Part shown: positions 1-5,060 of the stretch, piece by piece
Layout of the letters: every line of letters begins with the position of its first letter
Position numbering within the stretch: the first letter of the stretch is position 1
Assembly (NCBI GenBank): GCA_018334775.1
Contig: JAGXLJ010000106.1
Coordinates: forward strand, 1-5,060
DNA: 5,060 nucleotides
Origin: Halodesulfurarchaeum sp.
GTDB lineage: Archaea > Halobacteriota > Halobacteria > Halobacteriales > Halobacteriaceae
Direction: 5' to 3'
The notes under the pieces: generated by a model
The model's database searches: none
Told to the model about the DNA's origin: nothing
Seen by the model: only the letters and a program-made list of their open reading frames with translations
Made by a program: the position numbers and the translations under genes

Positions 1-43
1 CCTGTGTCATCGGCGACTCGATTGTTAGGCGTTTCGACAGGCC

Positions 44-1330
44 TCAGGCTGGGGGCTCTCTGAAGTACTCCTCGTCTTCGAAGGGCTCATCCTCGCCTTC
101 CACTGTTAGGACGTCCAGTGTATCGAGATGGCAATCGATTCCGAGTTCACCAGCCAGGCTCGGTGTCGTCCGTCCATTGTCCGAACTCACGAGCTCTTTC
201 ACGTAGAGCCCACCCTCTCCGTGAATTTCGATGGTTGCCTCGGTCGGGGTCTCGAGACTGCCGGAGATGTCATAGACTGTCCGCGTCCGCACTTTCGACG
301 CGCGGCGATGGTCAACTCTTGTGGGTGTTTCCTGCTCGACTGTCGTCCCGTCAATGGCGTCCAGGGACGATTCGAGGGTCGATTCGTCGATCGACTCGTC
401 GAATGCCACGGTCGCTCGATAGGTCTTTGACGCGGGCAGGCGTTTGACCCGTTCGACCATCTCGTAGGTCACGAGATGCAGGTCTTCGACCTCGGCTTTC
501 TCGTCGCCGAACTCGTTGACCGACTCCTCAAGTGCCTCCATGTCTGGGAAGCGTTCGCGGGGTGCTTCGACCTCGACGACGAAGGGCCGACCCGTCCCCA
601 GCATCAGGGCGTCGATGTCTTCGCGCCCAGCGCCGTGGAAGGTTGAATTGGTGCCTGCCATCGCCTCCTGGATCGGGGGCGCAGTCAACTGTTCGACCGA
701 TTCGGGATACTGATAGCCCGATCCATCACAGTAGACACAGGGCTCGCCGGCGCGAGTACCCGACCCGCCACACTCCCGGCAGGGCCACTCGGTTTGCGGG
801 ATGCCCCGCTCGAGCTTTCGATACCGGCCATAGACAAAGGCGGAGTTCACCGTGGCTTCGACGGTATCTTCGGCGACGTCGATGAGCAGTTGGACGTCCG
901 GCCGCTCGAAATCCACTTCGCCGCCGGTCGCCATCCCGACTCGTTTCCCGACTTCTCGATTCATCTCGGAGTTGAACCATTCGCCGGCATCCTCCGGGAG
1001 GTCGGCTAGCTCGCGGAGCAGCGTCTCGTTTTCCTCGATCAGCGGGGAGGCTCGGGATCCGACTTGATACGTTTCGAACGTAACCTCTCCGATGGCCTCG
1101 ATTGCACGCTCGGCCCAGTCGTCGAAGGTGGCGGTTTCGCCGTCACAGACCCAGCAGTCGTCCGGTTCCTCGAACGGCTCGTCGGCGTCGAGCGCAGCGG
1201 AGATCCGGAGCCCGCGGCCACGGGCCTCGTTCGTCAGGCCGTGGCTCAAATGGGCAAAGGGTCGACCGAGACAGGCGTCACAGATCGGGCCAGCCTCGAG
1301 GACCGCCGCCGCGTCGTGAAGGAGACTCAT
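44..1330 (-). CDS. pus10: tRNA pseudouridine(54/55) synthase Pus10
   Basis: This 428-residue protein is archaeal Pus10, which isomerises U54 and U55 in the tRNA T-loop to pseudouridine. Seen: an N-terminal half with Cys pairs C17/C20 and C59/C62, a probable zinc site ahead of the THUMP-like region (about 80-170), a second Cys-rich insert with C184/C187 and C198/C201, and the family signature GREDIDALMLGTGRPF at 235-250. In that motif the Asp of the R-E-D triplet (D238) is the likely catalytic aspartate, by analogy with other pseudouridine synthases. The C-terminal segment GGLYVKEL (373-380) followed by SSDNGRTTPSL is also characteristic. The ATG at 1330 is chosen because MSLLHDAAAVLEAGPICDACLGRPF places the first Cys pair where the family has it. 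The stop is TGA at 44-46. Length is normal for the family and nothing is broken. It diverges from the membrane protein/trmY pair; TrmY acts on its product. Confidence 0.96.
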   Translation of the reverse strand: MSLLHDAAAVLEAGPICDACLGRPFAHLSHGLTNEARGRGLRISAALDADEPFEEPDDCWVCDGETATFDDWAERAIEAIGEVTFETYQVGSRASPLIEENETLLRELADLPEDAGEWFNSEMNREVGKRVGMATGGEVDFERPDVQLLIDVAEDTVEATVNSAFVYGRYRKLERGIPQTEWPCRECGGSGTRAGEPCVYCDGSGYQYPESVEQLTAPPIQEAMAGTNSTFHGAGREDIDALMLGTGRPFVVEVEAPRERFPDMEALEESVNEFGDEKAEVEDLHLVTYEMVERVKRLPASKTYRATVAFDESIDESTLESSLDAIDGTTVEQETPTRVDHRRASKVRTRTVYDISGSLETPTEATIEIHGEGGLYVKELVSSDNGRTTPSLAGELGIDCHLDTLDVLTVEGEDEPFEDEEYFREPPA

Positions 1331-1457
1331 GTCCCCTTCTATCCCGGGGAGCGGTTCGTATGCTTCGGTCCCTGGGTCGTCAGTCGACCAGTCGAACTAT
1401 CGGCCGTTACTGACAGAATAGCCACTTCTTTGTGACCGCCGAGCCCGATGCACCTGT
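1331..1457. promoter_or_regulatory. Divergent intergenic region between pus10 and the membrane protein gene
   Basis: These 127 bp must hold the promoters of both divergent genes. On the minus strand the only TATA-like string at a suitable distance from the pus10 ATG is a weak GCATAC (1363 to 1358, 28-33 nt upstream), and a purine run lies just before the ATG. On the plus strand a T-rich stretch CTTCTTTGTG (1425-1434) sits 24-33 nt before the ATG at 1458 and could serve a leaderless transcript. A small inverted repeat, GGTCG (1375-1379) and CGACC (1385-1389), lies between them. None of these is a strong consensus match; the role is inferred from position. Confidence 0.4.
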
Positions 1458-2456
1458 ATGGCCCTCCACGCAGTCGATGACCTTTCGGACGCCTACCGGG
1501 CGACCCGGTCGTTTCTCCTCCCCGTCGAGTGGGGACGCTGGCTCCGGCTGGCGCTTTTGTCCCTGTTCGTTGCAGGTAGCAGCGGCGGCGGAGCGCCGAC
1601 CAGTGGCTTTCAGGGACCGTTGAGTTCGAGTCCCGAGCCCACGCCCGGCGATGGGACAGAACTCGGTCCCGCACTTGACCACCTCACAGCCACGCTTTCC
1701 GACAACCTGGTGTTCATCCTCGGCATCATCACAATCGGGTTCCTCGTCGTCCTCGCTCTGCAATGGCTCGCGGCGACCTTTGAGTTCACGTTCTTGGAGT
1801 CGCTGCGGACTGATGCCGTTCATGTACGGGACTACACGAGCGCGAACACCGGTCCAGGGACGCGGCTCTTTGCTTTCCGCGTTCTCTTTGGGCTGGCCAC
1901 ACTCCTGGTGTTTGGCGGGTTGCTCTTGCTCGTTCTCGGACCGATTCTGACCGGGGTTTCACCGGCGGGCCCGCTCCTGCTTCTGGTCTTCCTGATCCCC
2001 GTCTTCATCGTCCTGGGAATCGTCGCTTCGATTGTCTACGTCCTCACGACGGCCTTCGTGGCCCCGATCATGCTCCTGGAGGACCGTGGGCTCCTCTCGG
2101 CCTGGAAGCGGTTCTGGGGCGTTTTCAAGTCGGCCTGGACGGACTTTTTGGTGTATCTCCTCGTCGGTCTCTTCCTCATGATCGCCATCGGAATCATTGT
2201 GGGCATCGTCATGGCGGTCATCGGAGTCGCAATCGCGCTGCCGGTGATCGTGGTGCTCCTCGCCTTGGGTCCGCTCTGGGCGGCGGTGGTCGCGATCCCC
2301 GCAGCCCTTTTGGCAATTGTGGCGTGGGCGCTGGTTCAGGTCCCAGTCCAGACCTACCTCCGGCACTGGAGCCTGCTGGTCCTCGGCGACGTCGAGCCCG
2401 AACTCGACCTCATTCCCGACCGCCGGGCCGAGATTCGAGGCGAAACGACTTCCTAA
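1458..2456 (+). CDS. Haloarchaeal multi-pass membrane protein, probably DUF7544 family
   Basis: This 332-residue integral membrane protein has no assignable biochemical function. The N-terminus [20 protein letters not shown] is the kind of opening I associate with the haloarchaeal DUF7544 family; that assignment is from memory. After one hydrophobic stretch (about 27-42) comes a Gly/Ser/Pro-rich hydrophilic linker (41-70). Further hydrophobic segments lie at about 84-108, 139-163, 171-204, 228-255, 256-273 and 274-297, so about seven membrane spans. Two conserved-looking polar stretches separate them: [19 protein letters not shown] (108-126), and the segment from [18 protein letters not shown] to the next span (206-232), an arrangement also seen in membrane domains of the GPDPase_memb/DUF4013 type. 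The C-terminus is short and charged. The gene ends with TAA 20 bp before trmY, which suggests co-transcription. I see no catalytic motif. Confidence 0.85.
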   Translation: MALHAVDDLSDAYRATRSFLLPVEWGRWLRLALLSLFVAGSSGGGAPTSGFQGPLSSSPEPTPGDGTELGPALDHLTATLSDNLVFILGIITIGFLVVLALQWLAATFEFTFLESLRTDAVHVRDYTSANTGPGTRLFAFRVLFGLATLLVFGGLLLLVLGPILTGVSPAGPLLLLVFLIPVFIVLGIVASIVYVLTTAFVAPIMLLEDRGLLSAWKRFWGVFKSAWTDFLVYLLVGLFLMIAIGIIVGIVMAVIGVAIALPVIVVLLALGPLWAAVVAIPAALLAIVAWALVQVPVQTYLRHWSLLVLGDVEPELDLIPDRRAEIRGETTS

Positions 2457-2476
2457 GCGGGCCTCGTTGGTCGGAT

Positions 2477-3070
2477 ATGCGCCGATTTATCGTCCTCGGG
2501 CATACTGCCCCCACAGACCCCGATTTCAGTCTCGACGACCTGGCGGGTGCCGCGGGTCGGCTGGACGTGCTTGCACGGTGTGTCAACTCGGCGTTTTTCC
2601 TCTCGCACGGACTTCGGGAGTCGGTGCGGGTGTTTCTGGTCCTCTCGGATACGGTCACGATCCGACTCGAAGGAGTGGAATTACGCTATATGAACCCCGA
2701 CGAGCGGAACATCGCCGGCTTGCTGCGTCAGGCTCTGGATTCCCGGGCGGAGGCGATCGGGCACAGCGAGGTCGAGTCCACGCCGGGAATATACGTCTCC
2801 AATCGCGGGTTCGAGGACGTGCTCAAAGCCACCGCCCGTGAGGGGGCGATCATCCAACTTCACGAGGAGGGCACCCCGCTGGCAGACGTCGAACCGCCGG
2901 AGAACCCCGCCTTCGTGCTCTCGGATCACCAGGACTTCACGACTGCTGAACACGACCTTCTCGAGGAATACACCACAAAACGGGTGAGCGTCGGTCCGAA
3001 AGCCCTGCACGCTGATCACGTGATCTCGGTCGTGCACAACTACCTGGACACGGAGGGCTATTCGATCTGA
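2477..3070 (+). CDS. trmY: tRNA (pseudouridine(54)-N(1))-methyltransferase TrmY
   Basis: This 197-residue protein is TrmY (COG1901/DUF358), a SPOUT-class methyltransferase that uses S-adenosylmethionine to methylate N1 of pseudouridine 54, giving m1-psi54, the archaeal counterpart of ribothymidine. Seen: the family N-terminus [20 protein letters not shown], then [19 protein letters not shown] (29-47), VRVFLVLSD (50-58), and the two C-terminal knot segments that bind the cofactor, FVLSDHQDF (146-154) and [20 protein letters not shown] (169-188). The ATG at 2477 is chosen over in-frame starts further upstream because the family begins at MRRF, and because the upstream extension is Arg/Pro-rich and would overlap the preceding gene. 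It starts 20 bp after the membrane protein gene and probably shares its transcript. Its substrate is made by Pus10, encoded on the other strand of this window. Length is normal. Confidence 0.96.
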   Translation: MRRFIVLGHTAPTDPDFSLDDLAGAAGRLDVLARCVNSAFFLSHGLRESVRVFLVLSDTVTIRLEGVELRYMNPDERNIAGLLRQALDSRAEAIGHSEVESTPGIYVSNRGFEDVLKATAREGAIIQLHEEGTPLADVEPPENPAFVLSDHQDFTTAEHDLLEEYTTKRVSVGPKALHADHVISVVHNYLDTEGYSI

Positions 3071-3081
3071 GTGCTCGGTTT

Positions 3082-3094
3082 CGAAACGTTAAAC
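3082..3094 (+). promoter_or_regulatory. BRE/TATA promoter of tRNA-Pro
   Basis: CGAAAC (3082-3087) resembles an archaeal BRE and is followed directly by the TATA-like GTTAAAC (3088-3094). The element begins 12 bp after the trmY stop, and its centre is about 30 bp before the mature tRNA 5' end, so transcription would start a few nucleotides before the tRNA. This is the best promoter match near any gene in the window, and it implies that the tRNA is transcribed independently of trmY. Confidence 0.65.
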
Positions 3095-3120
3095 CCGTGT
3101 CATCCCATCTTTTCGCCTGC

Positions 3121-3193
3121 GGGCCGGTGGGGTAGCTTGGTATCCTTCGGCCTTCGGGTGGCCGTAACCGCGATTCAAATTCGCGCCGGCCCA
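3121..3193 (+). tRNA. tRNA-Pro(CGG)
   Basis: The 73-nt sequence folds as a complete cloverleaf. The acceptor stem is GGGCCGG (3121-3127) with CCGGCCC (3186-3192). The D arm starts GGGT at 3130 and has G18G19 at 3139-3140. The anticodon stem is CGGCC (3148-3152) with GGCCG (3160-3164), and the loop TTCGGGT gives anticodon CGG at 3155-3157 followed by G37. The variable loop has four bases. The T arm is CGCGA, loop TTCAAAT, TCGCG. The discriminator is A73 (3193) and CCA is not encoded, as is usual in haloarchaea. There is no intron. The tRNA reads CCG codons for proline. Position 13-22 is a U-U mismatch. Position 53-61 is A-U instead of the nearly invariant G-C. T54 and T55 are the targets of the Pus10/TrmY enzymes encoded next to it. 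Confidence 0.97.
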
Positions 3194-3204
3194 CTTACAC
3201 CCAC

Positions 3205-3247
3205 CTTTTACTTCGCGACGGAGCAACCGCTCCGTCGCTCGCAAAAG
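3205..3247. repeat. Strong inverted repeat (hairpin) downstream of tRNA-Pro
   Basis: A perfect 10-bp stem, GCGACGGAGC (3215-3224) and GCTCCGTCGC (3229-3238), closes an AACC loop. An outer 5-bp stem, CTTTT (3205-3209) and AAAAG (3243-3247), extends it across a small internal loop. It lies 12 bp after the tRNA 3' end. It could act in transcription termination or RNA processing. I have an impression that similar palindromes flanked by TTTT/AAAA recur in haloarchaeal intergenic DNA, so it may be one copy of a dispersed REP- or MITE-like element; this cannot be shown from one copy. Confidence 0.6.
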
Positions 3248-3283
3248 CTGGATCAAACGTGGTGGTTGGCTGGATTTGGCGGT

Positions 3284-3303
3284 TTCGGGTGGCCGTAATC
3301 TCG
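3284..3303 (+). repeat. Partial direct repeat of tRNA-Pro (anticodon loop to T stem)
   Basis: TTCGGGTGGCCGTAA (3284-3298) is identical to tRNA-Pro 3153-3167, and the match continues at 18 of 20 bases to 3303. It begins exactly at the first anticodon-loop base and runs through the 3' anticodon stem and variable loop. Beyond it, TTC followed by TCGCG may be a decayed T arm. There is no matching 5' half upstream, so it is not a functional tRNA. The offset between the copies is 131 bp. It could be a relic attachment site, a tRNA duplication remnant, or part of a local repeat. Confidence 0.6.
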
Positions 3304-3391
3304 TTCTCGCGAGGGGGGTGGGACCGAAGGTCCCGTTGGCAGACGGCGCTGCGCGCCGGCGACGAAGCGATCGGGGGGAAAGGCCAGCAAA

Positions 3392-3437
3392 CTGTCCCCT
3401 CTTGGGACCTCAGCGTTCGCGGTGGTCGGTGGGACAG
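3392..3437. repeat. Competing inverted repeats
   Basis: CTGTCCC (3392-3398) is perfectly complementary to GGGACAG (3431-3437), 32 nt downstream. Its inner GTCCC (3394-3398) can instead pair with the nearer GGGAC (3404-3408) across a 5-nt loop. The two pairings exclude each other. If this DNA is transcribed, it could fold in two ways. No coding frame explains the symmetry, and transcription is not shown. Confidence 0.4.
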
Positions 3438-3557
3438 CCGCTCTGAGCGGAAAAATGACTGAGAGTGACAGAGAACCAAACCGCAAATCACGCGAAGACG
3501 GATGTCTTAGTTTTAGGGGGTCCAGTTCGTTAGAAATGGCTTCAATCCCGTCCGCAT

Positions 3558-3577
3558 CTATATAGTTCACTATTCAC
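3558..3577 (+). promoter_or_regulatory. Possible distal promoter/operator: CTATATAG and TTCAC repeat
   Basis: The palindrome CTATATAG (3558-3565) is a plausible TATA element, and it is followed at once by a direct repeat, TTCAC (3566-3570), TA, TTCAC (3573-3577). It lies about 105 bp before the pstS ATG, so it would give a leader of roughly 80 nt if used. It could be an alternative pst promoter or a regulator site. The evidence is sequence pattern only. Confidence 0.3.
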
Positions 3578-3593
3578 ACACATGGGGCCCGGG

Positions 3594-3650
3594 AGTGGTA
3601 CCCCCCGCTCATACCACTACATATCAATATTATAATAGTTCTTGTACCAC
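3594..3650 (+). promoter_or_regulatory. pstS promoter with TACCAC repeats and TATA box
   Basis: An inverted repeat, AGTGGTA (3594-3600) and TACCACT (3612-3618), with an 11-nt spacer sits just upstream of the AT-rich TATA candidate ATTATAATA (3629-3637). A third TACCAC copy lies at 3645-3650, between that TATA box and the expected start of transcription. The TATA centre is about 37 bp before the ATG at 3670, so the transcript leader would be about 10 nt. Because pst operons are normally induced by phosphate starvation, the repeats are candidate sites for a phosphate-responsive regulator. That role is inference. Confidence 0.5.
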
Positions 3651-3669
3651 CCACCCTGAGACGTATGTG

Positions 3670-4713
3670 ATGGTTCAGGACTCAACCGGACGGTCGGGCA
3701 TTGTTTCGCGGCGAAAATTCCTCGTCGGCGCTGGCGCGGCCGGTATTGCCGGGCTCGCCGGGTGTAGCAGTAACGGAGGCGACGAGAGTAATGGCGAATC
3801 CGACGGCGGCTCGAACGGCGGCGAAGCCCTCTCCGGAGAAATCCGCATTTCGGGTAGTAGTACGGTGTACCCGGTCGCCCAGGAGGTTAGTCGGCTTTTC
3901 AAGGAAGAAAACGACGGTGTGAATTTCAACCTCACCCGGGACGGCAGCGGCGGCGGGTTTGAGAACGTGTACATCCCCGGCGACAGCGACATTAACAACG
4001 CGAGCCGCCCGATCAAAGACGAAGAGCTTCAGCGCTGCCGCGACAACGGCCACGAGCCGGTCGAGTTCTTGATCGCGCAGGACGCGCTCACCGTCGTCGT
4101 CAATAACGACGCGGACTGGCTCGACTCGATATCGCTGGAGGACCTCCAGACTATCTGGTCGCCGGACACCCAGCCCGAAACATGGTCAGACGTCAACTCG
4201 GACTGGCCGGACGAGCCGTTTGACCTCTACGGTCCGGCGAGCACGTCGGGCACCTACGATTACTTCATCGGAAGGGTCGTTGGAGAGACCGAATCGGATC
4301 AGGAGATCCGCGACGACTTCGAGGGAACTGAGGAGGACGACCTGATCGCACAGGGCATCGCCGGGAACGAGTTTGCGTTCGGTTACCTCCCCTTCGCGTA
4401 CTACGTGAATAACCCGGACACGGTCAAAGCGCTCAGCCTCAGCGAGGACGGCAGCGACCCGGTTCCACCAAGCCTTGAAGGCGCAAAGAGCGGCAACTAT
4501 CCTCTCGCCCGTCCGCTGTTCTTCTACGCGAACCAAAACAAGCTCCAGGAGAAAAACCACCTCCAGGAGTTCATCCGCTTCTACATCAACGAGGCCGACG
4601 AGGACTACGTCGCCGAGGACATCGGCTACGTCCCGAGCAGCGCTCAGATGGTTGAGGACAACCTCGCGAACCTCGAGGCGGGCATCGCTGGCGAGTACGA
4701 ATACAGTGGCTAA
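3670..4713 (+). CDS. pstS: Phosphate ABC transporter substrate-binding lipoprotein PstS
   Basis: This 347-residue protein binds phosphate outside the membrane and delivers it to the PstCAB transporter. Seen: a Tat signal, SRRKFL (13-18), then a hydrophobic stretch and the lipobox LAGC ending at C32, so it is exported folded and anchored by lipid. A Gly/Asn/Asp/Ser-rich linker follows (33-53). The mature domain has SGSSTVYPVA (61-70), DGSGGGF (91-97), SRPIKDEEL (112-120) and ASTSGTYDYF (190-199), positions where PstS proteins contact phosphate. ELQRCR, AQDALTVVVNND (137-148) and LEDLQTIWS (156-164) are also typical of the family. The ATG at 3670 is chosen over an in-frame GTG at 3595 because the upstream codons would cover the probable TATA box and would place 25 unusual residues before the Tat signal. 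It ends with TAA 49 bp before pstC. Length is normal. Confidence 0.95.
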   Translation: MVQDSTGRSGIVSRRKFLVGAGAAGIAGLAGCSSNGGDESNGESDGGSNGGEALSGEIRISGSSTVYPVAQEVSRLFKEENDGVNFNLTRDGSGGGFENVYIPGDSDINNASRPIKDEELQRCRDNGHEPVEFLIAQDALTVVVNNDADWLDSISLEDLQTIWSPDTQPETWSDVNSDWPDEPFDLYGPASTSGTYDYFIGRVVGETESDQEIRDDFEGTEEDDLIAQGIAGNEFAFGYLPFAYYVNNPDTVKALSLSEDGSDPVPPSLEGAKSGNYPLARPLFFYANQNKLQEKNHLQEFIRFYINEADEDYVAEDIGYVPSSAQMVEDNLANLEAGIAGEYEYSG

Positions 4714-4762
4714 CGGACAGGGAGTTCTGGCATAGCCATCGTGACTAACCCTTTAGTAATAT
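4714..4762 (+). other. pstS-pstC intergenic spacer
   Basis: This 49-bp spacer contains only a weak 4-bp stem, TGGC (4728-4731) and GCCA (4735-4738), and an AT-rich stretch (4751-4763) directly before the pstC ATG. The AT-rich stretch is too close to the ATG to be its TATA box for a leaderless transcript. No Shine-Dalgarno sequence is visible. Read-through from pstS is the simplest reading. The AT-rich region may keep the pstC start open for translation. Confidence 0.35.
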
Positions 4763-5060
4763 ATGAGCAACGAACCGAATCCGGCATCTGACCCCATCCA
4801 GCGGAACGGGTTTATCGTGCGGAAGGAACGCCTGTATGGCCGACTAATCGCGGCAAGTGCCGTGCTTACGATCCTCGTCACCGTCGGTATCATCCTGTCG
4901 CTTTCCGGACAAGCGCTCACGTTCTGGACGGAGGTCTCGCCGATCGCCTTTTTCACCGGCACGGACTGGAGCCCCATTATCGGCGGCAGTTACGGCGTAC
5001 TGCCGCTCGTGAGTGGGACGCTGATTGTCACCATCGGCTCGGCAATCATCGCGTTGCCCG
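4763..5060 (+). CDS. pstC: Phosphate ABC transporter permease PstC (partial, runs off the window)
   Basis: An open frame of 99 codons starts at the ATG at 4763 and is still open at the window end. It encodes the N-terminus of PstC, one of the two membrane subunits of the phosphate transporter. Seen: a cytoplasmic N-terminus of about 27 residues ending in Arg/Lys-rich RKERLYGR (20-27), a first membrane segment (about 29-48), then FFTGTDWSP (63-71) and GGSYGVLPLVSGTLIVTIGS (74-93), leading into the next span and IIALP. The order FFTGtxW, then G-x-LP-L-x-GTL, is characteristic of PstC. It follows pstS by 49 bp in the same direction, as in most pst operons. The binding-protein-dependent transport domain with its EAA loop would lie beyond the window, so only the family and N-terminus can be judged. 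Confidence 0.92.
   Translation, partial: MSNEPNPASDPIQRNGFIVRKERLYGRLIAASAVLTILVTVGIILSLSGQALTFWTEVSPIAFFTGTDWSPIIGGSYGVLPLVSGTLIVTIGSAIIALP

Larger units (their letters stand above)
3194..3557. other. Gene-poor spacer with hairpins and a tRNA fragment
   Basis: No convincing protein gene is visible on either strand. The open frames present are rich in Arg, Ser, Pro or Trp and show no family resemblance. The content is a short T run after the tRNA (3206-3209, possible terminator), a strong hairpin (3205-3247), a partial tRNA-Pro copy (3284-3303), and a run of smaller hairpins: GGGACC/GGTCCC (3320-3325 and 3329-3334), CGGCGC/GCGCCG (3344-3349 and 3353-3358), GTCCC/GGGAC (3394-3398 and 3404-3408) and CCGCT/AGCGG (3438-3442 and 3446-3450). 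The stretch 3471-3557 shows nothing clear beyond an AT-rich patch near 3507-3517. Confidence 0.6.

Noticed and set aside
1..10. Possible start of a minus-strand gene downstream of pus10 (ATG at 10-8)
   Set aside because: Only about three codons are inside the window, so nothing supports it. Positions 1-43 show no other feature.
1064..1435. Plus-strand open frame of 123 codons antisense to the pus10 start
   Set aside because: It lies over a confidently identified gene, mirrors its codons, has Arg/Ser-rich composition and has no recognisable domain.
1959..2366. Minus-strand open frame of 135 codons, very rich in Asp, Glu, His and Arg
   Set aside because: It is antisense to the membrane protein. 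The acidic, repetitive composition is what hydrophobic codons give when read on the opposite strand, and no family is recognisable.
2324..2476. In-frame upstream extension of trmY
   Set aside because: It overlaps the membrane protein by more than 130 bp and is Arg/Pro-rich; TrmY proteins begin at the MRRF start at 2477.
3279..3292. Minus-strand string CCCGAAACCGCC, similar to part of archaeal SRP RNA
   Set aside because: No domain IV loop or other conserved SRP RNA element is found nearby; the plus-strand match to tRNA-Pro explains part of the segment.
3259..3462. Plus-strand open frame of 67 codons, rich in Trp, Arg and Gly
   Set aside because: The composition is unlike haloarchaeal proteins, and the frame reads through several palindromes and the partial tRNA copy.
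3253..3570. Minus-strand open frame of 105 codons starting MNYIDADGIEAISNEL
   Set aside because: The first 18 residues look protein-like, but the rest is Pro/Arg/Ser-rich and runs through hairpins and the tRNA fragment. No promoter or homology is visible.
3595..3669. GTG start 25 codons upstream for pstS
   Set aside because: This segment contains the AT-rich TATA candidate and the TACCAC repeats, and would put an atypical extension before the Tat signal.

Overview
The window looks like chromosomal DNA of a haloarchaeon. The proteins are rich in Asp and Glu, codons favour G or C in third position, start sites lack clear Shine-Dalgarno sequences, the promoters are archaeal BRE/TATA type, and the solute-binding lipoprotein carries a twin-arginine (Tat) signal with a lipobox. 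Pus10 and TrmY are tRNA T-loop enzymes typical of archaea. I cannot name the genus.

Layout. Positions 44-1330 (minus) encode Pus10, the tRNA pseudouridine synthase for positions 54/55. After a 127-bp divergent intergenic region, a plus-strand pair follows: a multi-pass membrane protein of a haloarchaeal family (1458-2456, probably DUF7544) and, 20 bp later, TrmY (2477-3070), which N1-methylates pseudouridine 54. A promoter-like element at 3082-3094 then leads into an intronless tRNA-Pro with anticodon CGG (3121-3193). About 476 bp without a convincing gene follow (3194-3669). This stretch holds a strong hairpin, an 18/20 copy of part of the tRNA-Pro, several smaller and partly competing hairpins, and an AT-rich promoter region with repeated TACCAC hexamers. 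The last part is the start of a phosphate ABC transporter operon: pstS (3670-4713, a Tat lipoprotein) and the first 99 codons of pstC (4763 to the window end).

How the genes work together. Pus10 converts U54 and U55 to pseudouridine and TrmY methylates pseudouridine 54, so two consecutive enzymes of m1-pseudouridine-54 synthesis lie about 1.1 kb apart, with a tRNA that carries U54 and U55 next to them. The membrane protein co-oriented with trmY is functionally unknown. PstS and PstC form the binding protein and one permease subunit of high-affinity phosphate uptake; pstA, pstB and phoU would be expected beyond the window.

Most notable observations: the compact m1-psi54 gene group, an A53-U61 pair in the tRNA where G53-C61 is nearly universal, a partial tRNA-Pro copy 131 bp downstream that could mark an old integration event, and structured non-coding DNA between the tRNA and the pst operon. 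No CRISPR array, insertion sequence or complete novel system was seen.
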